A DNA stretch of 43,686 nucleotides from an uncultured SAR116 cluster alpha proteobacterium (GCA_902619485.1 CACNEF010000008.1:1-43686), one strand, 5' to 3'; counted from the stretch's first letter, positions 1 to 8,743 are shown. Numbers and translations: made by a program. The notes: generated from the letters alone by a model not told the origin.

Positions 1-2100
1 TCCTGCACTAATTGCCGTATCTCCAGAGTAAGTGTTTACTCCTGAGAGTAACAACGTTCCATCCCCAGACTTCGTTAGATTATTTGATCCTGCAATGATA
101 CCGCCATAGGTTAAGGTTCTAGATCCATCTACATTTATCGTTCCATGGCTTGTGCCAAGAGCAATGCCTCTGTTTGAATTAAGTGTAAAATCCGCAGAAG
201 AGTGCAAAGTTCCACCATTTAACGTTAAATGACCTGCAGTAGCTGAGCCTGGAGCCGCTCCTAATCCACTGTCAGCGCCAATACTAATCGTTCCTGCACT
301 AATTGTTGTTGATCCTGAGTAAGTATTTACTCCTGAGAGAGTTAATGTTCCTGAATCTACTTTAGTCAATGTACCTGAACCGGCCATTATACCGCCATAC
401 GTTAGAGTAGTACCAGAATTAACATCAATTATCCCATTACTTGCCCCAAGAGCAATGCCTCTATTTGAGTTAAGAGTAAAATCAGCAGAAGATTCTAAAG
501 TTCCTCCATTTAATGTTAAATGACCTGCTGATGGTGAACCTGGTACCGCTCCTAATCCACTGTCAGCACTAATACTGAGCTTGCCAGCACTGATTGTTGT
601 TACTCCAGAGAACGTATTTGTTCCAGATAAAGTCAGAGTTCCTGAACCAGCCTTACTTAAGTTACCTGATCCGCTTATTACTCCTGAAATTTCTCGGTCT
701 GTTGTATCACCAGTAGTTAATGTTACGCCATTTGCTAGCTGAACATTACCAGATCCTCTTAAAGTTTGAATAGTATCACTTGTATCAGCATCGTAAATAG
801 CTCCTAAAGATACAGATACATCCGTTGTATCAGCTAAAGTGCCAGTCATCTGTAAAGTACCTGCAGAAATATTTGTGTCACCCGAGTAACTGCTTGCTCC
901 TGATAGTAGGAATGTTCCTAAACCTGATTTTGTTAGATTTCTAGTACCTGAAATAATACCGTCGTAAGTTAATGTGACTGTATCAGCTACTTCTACAGTA
1001 GAATGACTATTTAAATTTATTCCCCTATTGCCATTTAATGCAAATGTAGAATTAGCAAGTAAAGTTCCGCCATTTAAAATTAAGTGACCTGCTGTTGGTG
1101 AACCAGGAACAGTTCCAAGTCTATTGTCATTATCTATGCTTAATGATCCAGAACTAATAGTAGTTGTCCCTGAATAATCATTTGATGTTGTTAATAAAAA
1201 TACACCATTACCAGTTTTAGTTAAATCACCACTTCCTCCAATATTGCCACCATAAGTAAAAGTAGTGCCCGAATTTGTCGAAATAATTCCATTATTTGCG
1301 CCTAAGTTAATGCCTCTGTTAGCGTCTAGAGAAAAATTTGCTCTAGTTTGAAGCCCGCCCCCATTCAAAATTAAATGCGAAGAGGATACTGTGCCGGGAG
1401 CGGCACCTAAATTATTGTCTGCGCTAATGCTGATATAACCTTGTTCAATTGTTGTTGATCCAGTTATTGTATTAGCTCCAGACAAAGTTAAAGTGCCAGA
1501 GCCATTTTTTACAAAGGTACCGTCGCCAGATAAATTTCCAGAAAATGTTGAATTACTACTGGCATTTGAGGTTAAAGTCATACCAGAAGGTACAGCAATA
1601 GTTCCTGCTCCAGATAATGATCCAACCGTGTCATCATTATCAAGTGTATAGGTTGAACCTGATGATATAGAAACATTTGTATTATCTGACAAAGTTCCCT
1701 TTACTATAAGTTCACCTGCAGAAATTGTTGTTGTCCCAGTATGAGTGTTATTATTCAATAAAGTAAAAGATCCTGAACCATTTTTTGTAAATCCTCCAGA
1801 ACCAGAGATAATTCCACTAAAAGTTTCATTGGAACTATTATTTAATGTTAGAGTTCTGCCAGATGAAATTGATATACCACCGCTACCCGATAATCCGGCT
1901 AATTCTACACTACTATTAACGTTATAGGTTCCTCCAGATGAAACCAAAGTATTGTTAGATGGCACAGAATTTGTGCTACTAACTCTCAAAGTTCCAGCAC
2001 CTACTTTAGTTGATCCAGTATAAGAGTTAGACCCACTTAAAATAACAGTTCCACTTCCAGTTTTATTTAAATTTCCTGATCCAGATATAGATCCTGAGTA
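1..2100 (-). repeat. PATR-type protein repeat array within tpsA
   Basis: At least eight copies of a beta-helix repeat lie in frame. Taking the aromatic/hydrophobic residue of the N-T-Y-S-G core as anchor, the codons sit at 28, 319, 610, 886, 1174, 1465, 1741 and 2020. The spacings are therefore 291, 291, 276, 288, 291, 276 and 279 bp, all multiples of three. Long units carry an LGAAPG...LTLNGG...NRGI block; short units carry a GSxYxLDxDDT-like block instead. Copies near the left edge are the most alike at DNA level, suggesting recent duplication. The array continues beyond position 1. Confidence 0.85.
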
Positions 2101-3798
2101 AGTTGTGGTTCCACTTCCAGTAAAATTAACATCACCTGTGCTACTTAAATTAATATTCGGCTCAACAGTCGCGCCAGTAGACGTTGTAATACTACTTCCT
2201 GCGGCTAAATTTATTGTCCCAGATCCATAAACATTATTTGAACCAGGTTCTAAAATCAGTCCTCCACTGCCAGATCTTGTTATATTTTGATTTATGTTAA
2301 TATGTCTGTCAGCGTCTAAGGTTAAATCATTAGAACTACTGGAAGTGATTGTAGCATCAACGGTTATATCGCCGTTTTGAAATCCTCCACCAGCAGTAGT
2401 TACAGTTACATTGCTGGACGCAAGAGCGGTTTCTAAAGTTCCTACGTTTAAAACTGCATCGTTATCAGAGGCTGAAAAAGACCCAGAGATATTTGTGTCA
2501 CTTCCCGAGCTAATTGTAATATTATATGGGTCAATTAGCCACTGACCATCTACACCTTCGGTTGATTTTGTTGAGATTGTTATCTCATCTATATCAAGAG
2601 CACGTCCCGAAGTTTCAATTCTACCTCCATTTCCTTTGATTTTACCGCCCTCAGCTTTCAAGGTCCCTTTTACTGTTGTTTTTGAATTTGAATTGTGTAT
2701 GTCAGACCAAACAACAATTTCACCACCATCCCCCATATCAAACGCTGATGCGTCAAGTATTGTACCTTCGGCAATTGTTGTATTTGTTGCTTGGAAAACT
2801 TCTTTATTACTGTTCTGCCAGCTTCCACCAATCTCAATTAATCCACCAGATTTCTTTCCAACAGTTGAAATTTTTGAGTTCTCATCAATTTGGATATTTT
2901 CGGCTGTTACTCTTATAGAACCGCCTTGGTTTTGTTGAGAATTAGCTGCAATAATACCAGAGTTTAAGACCTTTCCATTGCTTGCAGAAAGGTATATTTT
3001 TCCGCCTTTTTTTGTAATACCGTCAGCTCTTAAAGATCCAGAGTTTTTTATTACTGCATTTTTAACTTCTTTAACCCCTTTAGCCGATAAAATTATAGTT
3101 CCATCATCGACTTTAAGCGCTTGTTTGTTATCAATTAAGGCATTTAATACACCTCTTTCGATTGAGTATTGAATTAAACTATTTCCGTTTAAACTTAACT
3201 TAACTTTTTCTCCAGATATAAGGGCTACTGTTCCATCTGTAGTTTCAATTTCTCCTTTGTTTTCAACCTGTGGAGCAATAATTGCAATAGTACCTCCTTC
3301 AAGAGCTTTTATGTTTCCTTGATTGTTAATAACCCCAGAAAATCCATTTTTTTCAAAAACATATTTATCATCAATAAAATCCTTATCTTTTAAATTTAAA
3401 GTTGATGCGATGATAGATCCCACATCAACTCTAGCCCCATCTTTGAATAAAACTCCGTTTGGATTAATAAGAATTATTTTTCCATTAGACTTTAAACTTC
3501 CGTAGATATGAGTTGGATCATTAGAATTAACCCTATTTAGGGCTGTCGAAGTTATATTTGGCTGTTTGAATTCAACTTTATTTTCCTTTCCAATGTTAAA
3601 AGATGACCAGTTTGTGATTAATTTATCGCTATTTTGGTTAATAGTTAGCTTATTCCCATCTTTGTTAAAATTAGCAGATCCACTAACAACATTAGGATTT
3701 TTAGGCAAATTGGTATTTTTTTCTGCAAATCCCGATACTGGTACACAGACTAATCCCCAAAATAAAACACCAGTGATTATTTTAGGAAATTTCCTCAT
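1..3798 (-). CDS. Two-partner secretion exoprotein (TpsA, FHA-type adhesin), C-terminus beyond window
   Basis: Large secreted protein, open at the left edge: 1266 codons are visible with no stop found when read in this frame. It starts at an ATG two bases after the stop of the transporter gene, so the two are co-transcribed. Residues 1 to about 25 form a signal peptide ending in SGFA. The following region is the haemagglutination-activity/TPS secretion domain, with the signature NPNGVLF at residues 112-118. From about residue 590 onward it is a Gly/Ser/Thr-rich beta-helix of repeats with the autotransporter-associated (PATR) core GTLTLSGVNTYSGSTTIS. The family is exported by Sec and then through the partner TpsB, and usually acts in adhesion, aggregation or contact inhibition. 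No toxin or effector domain is visible, but the C-terminus is missing. PATR repeats are also common in classical autotransporters, so an own beta-barrel at the unseen end cannot be excluded. Confidence 0.88.
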   Translation of the reverse strand, partial: MRKFPKIITGVLFWGLVCVPVSGFAEKNTNLPKNPNVVSGSANFNKDGNKLTINQNSDKLITNWSSFNIGKENKVEFKQPNITSTALNRVNSNDPTHIYGSLKSNGKIILINPNGVLFKDGARVDVGSIIASTLNLKDKDFIDDKYVFEKNGFSGVINNQGNIKALEGGTIAIIAPQVENKGEIETTDGTVALISGEKVKLSLNGNSLIQYSIERGVLNALIDNKQALKVDDGTIILSAKGVKEVKNAVIKNSGSLRADGITKKGGKIYLSASNGKVLNSGIIAANSQQNQGGSIRVTAENIQIDENSKISTVGKKSGGLIEIGGSWQNSNKEVFQATNTTIAEGTILDASAFDMGDGGEIVVWSDIHNSNSKTTVKGTLKAEGGKIKGNGGRIETSGRALDIDEITISTKSTEGVDGQWLIDPYNITISSGSDTNISGSFSASDNDAVLNVGTLETALASSNVTVTTAGGGFQNGDITVDATITSSSSNDLTLDADRHININQNITRSGSGGLILEPGSNNVYGSGTINLAAGSSITTSTGATVEPNINLSSTGDVNFTGSGTTTYSGSISGSGNLNKTGSGTVILSGSNSYTGSTKVGAGTLRVSSTNSVPSNNTLVSSGGTYNVNSSVELAGLSGSGGISISSGRTLTLNNSSNETFSGIISGSGGFTKNGSGSFTLLNNNTHTGTTTISAGELIVKGTLSDNTNVSISSGSTYTLDNDDTVGSLSGAGTIAVPSGMTLTSNASSNSTFSGNLSGDGTFVKNGSGTLTLSGANTITGSTTIEQGYISISADNNLGAAPGTVSSSHLILNGGGLQTRANFSLDANRGINLGANNGIISTNSGTTFTYGGNIGGSGDLTKTGNGVFLLTTSNDYSGTTTISSGSLSIDNDNRLGTVPGSPTAGHLILNGGTLLANSTFALNGNRGINLNSHSTVEVADTVTLTYDGIISGTRNLTKSGLGTFLLSGASSYSGDTNISAGTLQMTGTLADTTDVSVSLGAIYDADTSDTIQTLRGSGNVQLANGVTLTTGDTTDREISGVISGSGNLSKAGSGTLTLSGTNTFSGVTTISAGKLSISADSGLGAVPGSPSAGHLTLNGGTLESSADFTLNSNRGIALGASNGIIDVNSGTTLTYGGIMAGSGTLTKVDSGTLTLSGVNTYSGSTTISAGTISIGADSGLGAAPGSATAGHLTLNGGTLHSSADFTLNSNRGIALGTSHGTINVDGSRTLTYGGIIAGSNNLTKSGDGTLLLSGVNTYSGDTAISAG

Positions 3799-3800
3799 TT

Positions 3801-5537
3801 TTAAAATTTATATGATAGTAACAACCATGCTCTTGAGTCGTCATCTCGACCGTCACTATTCATCCCTGTATTTGATTTTCCATCATTGCTTCCTAGTGTT
3901 TTGGAAAATACAAGACTTAAACTGAAATCCTGATTTGGATTAAAGTCAAACGCTACACCCCAACCAGATAAAGAGTATTTGTTAGGTGTAGTAAGGGTAA
4001 TGTTTGATGGATCTTTGTATTGTTGAATTCGCCCATAATCATAAAACAAGGTTGCTGAAACATCATTATTTAAAAATTTAGAGAGATTTGTTTGTAATTC
4101 TGCAGTTAGCTTATAACCCTGATCTCCAGATGCTTCCCCAGATGGATAAGCCCTTACCCCAGTAATACCCCCAAGTGATAATTGCTCAGAACTATCAAGA
4201 TTTTTATTTGAAAATTGAGCTAAACCAGAGGTTTTGAAATTTAAATTTTCGTTTATCCATTGCGAATAATAAAAATTAATCAAAGTTTTATCAAATGACC
4301 CATGCCTTTTTGGCCCTGACGATGCTTGGTCATTATTGAAATCGACAGAAACTTTGGAAAGATCTAGGTCTCCGAAACTTTTATCAATTGAAAAAAGGGA
4401 GATGTCACCATTAATAAAAACATCTCTTTTTTCAAATGTTAATCCTAAATTGAAGTTTTCTATAACTTTATCATTAGTCACAGACCCTGAAGTTTCATTA
4501 TAAATCTCTTTCCTTTCAAATTCTGTTTTTAAAAAAATTGAATCATTTGCGGTATGTTTAATTGGGTAAGAAAAACTAATACCCCTAGTTGACGCCTCTC
4601 CTAAAGATACAGGACTTGTTCGAAGCTCTTTTCCAATTTCAAATTCCAATTCACTGAACGTTAGTTTACTTTTTAATCCAGAGTGCAAAATTGGAAATTC
4701 GTAAGAAATCTTAGAAAAATCATAATTTGTAGATGTATTAACTATTTTTTGGAATGATAGTTGATCCCCAAAATTAGACGGATTGTTCAAATCTACAGCA
4801 ATATTTGTTCTTTGTTTGCCTGTGTAACGATTACCATAATTATCAAATGATATAGATCCATTAATTAAATCGTCTTCAACTAAATTAACTACTATTTTTG
4901 AGGTACCTTCTTCATCTCCAGCTTGAATAGTTGAAGTTGCGCTTAAACCAGGTAATTTGTTTAAGTTTAATAAAGCACGTTCTAAATTTTGTGAATTAAG
5001 CCCCCCACCCAAAGCATCATTTAAATAATCAGAAGCAATATCATCATATAAACGAACATTATCTTTTTTAACAATGTATGGGTTGTTTTTGTCTAATTTA
5101 CCCTCATTAATCTCAATTCTCACGATTTGGTCAGATATTTCTTGTTCAGGTAAAAATACTTGGGCTAAAAAGTATCCATTATCTAAATAAAGATTCTGAA
5201 TTAAAGATGCTGCTTCATTCAATTCTTCAAATGTATTTTCTTTATTGGTATAGTTTTTGAGGAAATTATTAAGATATTCGATATTAAATTTGTCTATATC
5301 ACCTAAAAATTTGAATTGTTTTACAAAAATCTTATTAACATTCGAGATTTCTTTCTTTTTCTTTTCTTTTTTTGGCTTCTTTTTAGGTTTTATTAGGGGA
5401 TCTTTGTAATTTTTATAGATTTCTTCTTCTTGTTTTAATAAACTTCCAGCATCAGGAGCAGCAATACTTTTATTATTTACTAAAATAAATAAAAAACAGG
5501 ACGTAAGTAGTAATGGAGTATTAAATTGATATTTCAT
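3801..5537 (-). CDS. Two-partner secretion outer-membrane transporter (TpsB, FhaC/ShlB family)
   Basis: Omp85-superfamily pore that secretes the adjacent exoprotein. The 578 residues show a signal peptide (1 to about 26, ending SIAA), a lysine-rich linker near 50-62, two POTRA domains (about 68-225, beginning VKQFKFLG) and a 16-strand barrel to the C-terminal phenylalanine (SYKF), as expected for an outer-membrane protein. The L6-loop signature is present as VRAY at 461-464 (usually VRGY), followed by PSGEASGDQG. Length fits the family (about 550-590). It lies directly upstream of tpsA with a 2-base gap, the usual B-A order. The Lys-rich segment before POTRA1 is somewhat unusual. No strong Shine-Dalgarno sequence precedes the ATG. 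Confidence 0.93.
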   Translation of the reverse strand: MKYQFNTPLLLTSCFLFILVNNKSIAAPDAGSLLKQEEEIYKNYKDPLIKPKKKPKKEKKKKEISNVNKIFVKQFKFLGDIDKFNIEYLNNFLKNYTNKENTFEELNEAASLIQNLYLDNGYFLAQVFLPEQEISDQIVRIEINEGKLDKNNPYIVKKDNVRLYDDIASDYLNDALGGGLNSQNLERALLNLNKLPGLSATSTIQAGDEEGTSKIVVNLVEDDLINGSISFDNYGNRYTGKQRTNIAVDLNNPSNFGDQLSFQKIVNTSTNYDFSKISYEFPILHSGLKSKLTFSELEFEIGKELRTSPVSLGEASTRGISFSYPIKHTANDSIFLKTEFERKEIYNETSGSVTNDKVIENFNLGLTFEKRDVFINGDISLFSIDKSFGDLDLSKVSVDFNNDQASSGPKRHGSFDKTLINFYYSQWINENLNFKTSGLAQFSNKNLDSSEQLSLGGITGVRAYPSGEASGDQGYKLTAELQTNLSKFLNNDVSATLFYDYGRIQQYKDPSNITLTTPNKYSLSGWGVAFDFNPNQDFSLSLVFSKTLGSNDGKSNTGMNSDGRDDDSRAWLLLSYKF

Positions 5538-5714
5538 ATTTAACTCAAAATAAATATTTTCTCTTTTTTTAAATTGGGTTTGAAAACCAACATTTTAGAA
5601 ATTTAAATTAAGCAATAAAATTAACACCAAAATCATACAAAGCTTCATTTTTTTTTAATGATTCTAGATATTGATTCTCTTATGGAATCAGGGACAATAT
5701 ATTGATTTAGGGCT

Positions 5715-5730
5715 TGTCAAAAATTTGAAA
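5715..5730. promoter_or_regulatory. Second, imperfect copy of the TGTCAAA-N2-TTTGACA site
   Basis: TGTCAAAAATTTGAAA matches the palindrome at 5789-5804 in 14 of 16 positions. The two start points are 74 bp apart, close to seven helical turns, so the sites would face the same side of the DNA. This supports cooperative binding, but is inference. Confidence 0.3.
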
Positions 5731-5745
5731 AACTTAGGTTTTTTC

Positions 5746-5775
5746 GAATCAAATTAGAATCAAATTAGAATCAAA
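5746..5775. repeat. 11-bp direct tandem repeat (2.7 copies)
   Basis: GAATCAAATTA occurs twice in tandem (5746-5756 and 5757-5767) and is followed by GAATCAAA. It sits between the two palindromic sites in the tpsB upstream region. The hexamer GAATCA (or its complement TGATTC) recurs at 5672 and 5685, so the element may be part of a regulatory cluster or a replication-slippage product. Confidence 0.6.
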
Positions 5776-5788
5776 AAAAACGACGATC

Positions 5789-5804
5789 TGTCAAAGATTT
5801 GACA
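5789..5804. promoter_or_regulatory. Palindromic operator-like site upstream of tpsB
   Basis: TGTCAAAGATTTGACA is a perfect inverted repeat of 7-bp arms around a 2-bp centre, about 250 bp before the tpsB start. A near copy is at 5715-5730. Each arm contains TTGACA, so it also resembles a -35 hexamer on both strands, but I found no well-spaced -10 element. Candidate regulator-binding site; the regulator is unknown. Confidence 0.4.
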
Positions 5805-6020
5805 CGTTAATTTCATTTACTAGTAGAATATAAAGTAAAATAATTTAACCAAATAAATTTCATTTAAAGAATTATTTTGATTAATTGAATTATACTTATT
5901 AAAAAACCAACAAAAATGGATTTAGAGATTATAAAAATTATTTTAGGAATTTTCCTATTTAGGATTTATCCTAACATTTTATTGGCAAATACTAGGCAGT
6001 AATTCTAGTTGAATTTATAT

Positions 6021-6038
6021 AAAAAAATCCATGATTTT
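6021..6038 (-). terminator. Weak intrinsic-terminator-like hairpin after the CoA transferase operon
   Basis: Read on the minus strand, AAAATC and GATTTT form a 6-bp stem with a 3-base loop, followed by a T run, about 47 bases after the subunit B stop. The stem is all but free of G+C, so stability is poor; position and T-tract are the only support. Confidence 0.25.
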
Positions 6039-6084
6039 CATATACTTAAGGAAGTTTAGTCTAATCATATTTTGTTTGATGATC

Positions 6085-6741
6085 TTAATGAATTATATTT
6101 CCATCAGTAACACTTTTAAGATATTCAACAGTTATATTTTCATTTAGCTGAACCACTTTAAAGCCATCTTCGGTTATATCTAATACCGCGTAATCTGAGT
6201 AGATTCTAGAAACAACACCTGCTCCTGTTAGCGGCAAGGTGCACTTTTGCACTAATTTAGGCTTTCCTTCTTTAGTTAAATGCTGTGTCATTACAAATAC
6301 ATTTTTAGCCCCAGCTACCAAATCCATAGCACCACCCACAGCTGGTATCCCTTTGCCAGTTGACCAATTTGCAAGATCTCCTTTCACTGAAATCTCCATT
6401 GCCCCAAGTACACAGTAGTCAATATGCCCTCCTCTAATCATTGAAAAGCTGTCTGCATGATGACAAAAACTTCCTCCTGGAAGAATGCTAACTGGTTTTT
6501 TACCTGCATTTATAAGATCTAAATCAATTTCATTATCATTTGGTGATGGCCCCATGCCTAATAAACCATTTTCAGAGTGATATATTATTTCTCTATCCTC
6601 CTTAATATATTGAGAGACTAACTCAGGCATTCCAATACCAAGATTTACATAAGAGGAATGCGGCAAATCATCAGCTATTTTTGATGCAATTGTATTTCTA
6701 TCCCAACCCTTAATTAAATCATTTGTATTTAAATTTGTCAT
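6085..6741 (-). CDS. pcaJ: 3-oxoacid CoA-transferase, subunit B (PcaJ-like)
   Basis: Small subunit of a class I CoA transferase that moves CoA from succinyl-CoA to a 3-oxo acid. The catalytic glutamate is visible as Glu57 in the SENG motif, followed by GLLGMGPSP; the segments YVNLGIGMPELV, GGSFCHHADSFSMIRGG and SVKGDLANW match the family. Among relatives it reads most like PcaJ (3-oxoadipate:succinyl-CoA transferase); acetoacetate-type ScoB is the alternative. The 218-residue length is normal. It overlaps subunit A by the 4 bases ATGA, so the two are translationally coupled. No protocatechuate-pathway genes are nearby, so the substrate may be another 3-oxo acid. Confidence 0.88.
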   Translation of the reverse strand: MTNLNTNDLIKGWDRNTIASKIADDLPHSSYVNLGIGMPELVSQYIKEDREIIYHSENGLLGMGPSPNDNEIDLDLINAGKKPVSILPGGSFCHHADSFSMIRGGHIDYCVLGAMEISVKGDLANWSTGKGIPAVGGAMDLVAGAKNVFVMTQHLTKEGKPKLVQKCTLPLTGAGVVSRIYSDYAVLDITEDGFKVVQLNENITVEYLKSVTDGNIIH

Positions 6742-7451
6742 GGATATGTAACTCCTTCATCAATAGCATTCGTTTCAATTATGGGGTTCTCAACTTGAAT
6801 AAGCTTTTGTACAAAAATACCAGGCGTTATAACATGTTCAGGGTTCATTTCGCTTGGCTCTAAAATACTTTTTACCTGAACTAATGATGTTTTTGCAGCC
6901 ATGCACATTATAGGATTAAAATTCCGAGCTGTTTTGTTATATGTAAGATTTCCATATCTATCTGCTTTTTCTGCTTTTACAAAAGCAAAATCTGCTTTTA
7001 AAGCTTCTTCTAGAATATATTTTTTCCCATTAAATACTTTTTCTTCTTTACCTTCAGCTAAAGGGGTGCCAACACCAGTTGCTGTATAAAATCCCGGTAT
7101 ACCCGAACCAGCTGCTCTAATTCTTTCCGCTAACGTCCCTTGTGGGACAACTTCTAATTCAATTTCACCTTTATTATATAATTCGGGAAATGTAATCCCT
7201 TTGGCAGATCTTGCAAAAGAACATATAACTTTTTTAACTTGCCTTTGGCCTATTAATGCACCGAGACCCACTCTTCCATTTCCTGAGTTATTTGCAATTA
7301 TTGTTAAATTTTTAGCGCCATTATCAATTAATCCATGTAATAATTCAATTGGACTGCCCGCCTCACCAAAACCACCAACCATAATTGTTGCACCATCAAA
7401 AACATCAGACAAAATTTCGGTCATGTCTTTTTTTATTTTGTTGATTTGCAT
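6738..7451 (-). CDS. pcaI: 3-oxoacid CoA-transferase, subunit A (PcaI-like)
   Basis: Partner subunit of the class I CoA transferase. It has the CoA-binding glycine-rich segment GGFGEAGSP (about 32-40), LTIIANNSGNG, and VVPQGTLAERIRAAGSG, then GNLTYNKTARNFNPIMCMAA and PEHVITPGIFVQ, all closely matching PcaI. 237 residues is the usual length. It is the first gene of a two-gene leftward operon, divergent from the acyl-CoA dehydrogenase pair across an 86-bp spacer. That arrangement suggests joint use in breakdown of a dicarboxylic or ring-derived acid through a 3-oxoacyl intermediate (inference). Confidence 0.88.
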   Translation of the reverse strand: MQINKIKKDMTEILSDVFDGATIMVGGFGEAGSPIELLHGLIDNGAKNLTIIANNSGNGRVGLGALIGQRQVKKVICSFARSAKGITFPELYNKGEIELEVVPQGTLAERIRAAGSGIPGFYTATGVGTPLAEGKEEKVFNGKKYILEEALKADFAFVKAEKADRYGNLTYNKTARNFNPIMCMAAKTSLVQVKSILEPSEMNPEHVITPGIFVQKLIQVENPIIETNAIDEGVTYP

Positions 7452-7537
7452 TCCAACCTTTCATATTGTTATTTCATTGTCGAATGTTATAACAAACATA
7501 TACACTAATATTGTATCAAACTGAATGGTAATTAAAA

Positions 7538-8734
7538 ATGAATTTTGAATATTCTGAAAAAGAAGAAAAATTTAGATCCGAAGTAAGAGAATGGCTTAAG
7601 GAAACACTTCCAGAATACTTGTCTGAAAAAGTTAAAAAATATCAAAGACTAACTAAAGAAGACTATGAATTATTTATGAATAATTTAAGCCAAAAAGGCT
7701 GGTTAGCATGGCATTGGCCTGAAGAATACGGCGGAACTGGTTGGAATGCTATTGAAAAACATATATTTGAAGAAGAAATTGTAAAAGCATCAGCGCCTAG
7801 GATTGTACCATTTGGTGTCAATATGTTAGGCCCTGTTTTGATTGAGTTTGGATCAGAAGAACAAAAAAATTATTATCTTCCAAGAATTCTAAACAATGAA
7901 GATTGGTGGGCTCAAGGATATTCAGAACCAGGCGCAGGCTCCGATCTTGCTAGCCTAAAAACGACAGCTGTAGACAAAGGTGATCATTATTTAGTTAATG
8001 GACAAAAAACCTGGACAACTCTAGGACATCACGCTGATAAGATTTTTTGCCTTGTTAAAACTGATCTAAACGTAAAACCACAATTAGGAATTTCATTTCT
8101 TCTTATTGATATGGATGCCCCAGGTGTAGAAGTTAAGCCAATAATAACGCTCGATGGCGAACATGAAGTTAATGAAGTTTGGTTTACTAATGTTAAAGTA
8201 CCTAAAAAAAATCTAGTTGGGAAAGAAAACGAAGGCTGGACCTACGCAAAATATTTACTCACTTTTGAGAGAACCGGAATAGCCGGTGTTCCTAATTCTA
8301 AATCGGCTTTAAATCACTTAAAAATGGTTTCAACAAAATCAATGAAAAATGGAAAGCCATTAATCGAAGACCCAATGTTTTCTTCAGAAGTTGCTGAATT
8401 AGAAATAGACCTGTTAGCCATGGAAATTTTTAACCTTAGAACGGTAAGTGCCGCAGCTGAAGGCAAAGCTCCAGGTATGGAAAGTTCTTTACTTAAAATT
8501 AAAGGAACACTTGTAAGACAGAAAACAACCGAATTACTTAGAAAAGCTCTTGGACCTCAAGCTTTACCATATTTACCTGAACAATTTGACGAAGGTTGGA
8601 ATGAAATGCCAATAGGACCAGAATATGCCGGTCCAATTGCAAAGCAGTATTTTAATATGCGAAAAATTTCTATTTATGGCGGATCTAATGAGATCCAAAA
8701 GAATATAGTCGCAAAAGCATCCTTTGGATTGTAG
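7538..8734 (+). CDS. Acyl-CoA dehydrogenase, catalytic subunit (PimC-like)
   Basis: FAD-dependent enzyme introducing a 2,3-double bond into an acyl-CoA. The three ACAD domains are present in 398 residues. WWAQGYSEPGAGSDLASLKT (from residue 123) and NGQKTWTT are FAD-contact segments; the C-terminal SIYGGSNEIQKNI has Gly where many ACADs place the catalytic Glu. The base is probably Glu244 in LTFERTG, the helix-G position used by isovaleryl-CoA dehydrogenase. The sequence resembles the large subunit of pimeloyl-CoA dehydrogenase and steroid-type heteromeric ACADs. The next gene, 9 bases on, is the likely small subunit. Substrate is uncertain: dicarboxylyl-CoA or a ring-degradation intermediate. 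Confidence 0.88.
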   Translation: MNFEYSEKEEKFRSEVREWLKETLPEYLSEKVKKYQRLTKEDYELFMNNLSQKGWLAWHWPEEYGGTGWNAIEKHIFEEEIVKASAPRIVPFGVNMLGPVLIEFGSEEQKNYYLPRILNNEDWWAQGYSEPGAGSDLASLKTTAVDKGDHYLVNGQKTWTTLGHHADKIFCLVKTDLNVKPQLGISFLLIDMDAPGVEVKPIITLDGEHEVNEVWFTNVKVPKKNLVGKENEGWTYAKYLLTFERTGIAGVPNSKSALNHLKMVSTKSMKNGKPLIEDPMFSSEVAELEIDLLAMEIFNLRTVSAAAEGKAPGMESSLLKIKGTLVRQKTTELLRKALGPQALPYLPEQFDEGWNEMPIGPEYAGPIAKQYFNMRKISIYGGSNEIQKNIVAKASFGL

Positions 8735-8743
8735 GAAATAAAA

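Larger units (their letters stand above)
5538..6084. other. 547-bp intergenic region upstream of tpsB
   Basis: The only gene-free stretch above 300 bases. It lies between the end of the CoA-transferase B subunit and the start of tpsB, both leftward, so it should hold a terminator for the former and the promoter of the latter. It is very AT-rich. Visible content: two palindrome-like sites (5715-5730 and 5789-5804), an 11-bp tandem repeat (5746-5775), a TGATTC/GAATCA inverted repeat (5672-5690), and a weak terminator-like hairpin (6021-6038). I see no credible gene. Confidence 0.8.

Noticed and set aside
1745-3925. Several plus-strand open frames of 60-119 codons
   Set aside because: They lie antisense to tpsA (and the last also to the end of tpsB), have proline- or serine-rich compositions typical of the reverse of a Gly/Ser/Thr-rich coding strand, and have no ribosome-binding sites or recognisable domains.
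5595-5648. 17-codon minus-strand frame encoding a hydrophobic leader-like peptide upstream of tpsB
   Set aside because: It looks like a tiny signal peptide, but has no Shine-Dalgarno, and short hydrophobic frames are expected in AT-rich DNA. No evidence beyond composition.
5799-5834. Plus-strand sigma-70 promoter (TTGACA followed by TAGAAT or TATAAA)
   Set aside because: Spacing to any -10-like hexamer is 19 bp or more, and it would read into the convergent CoA-transferase gene with no plus-strand gene to serve.
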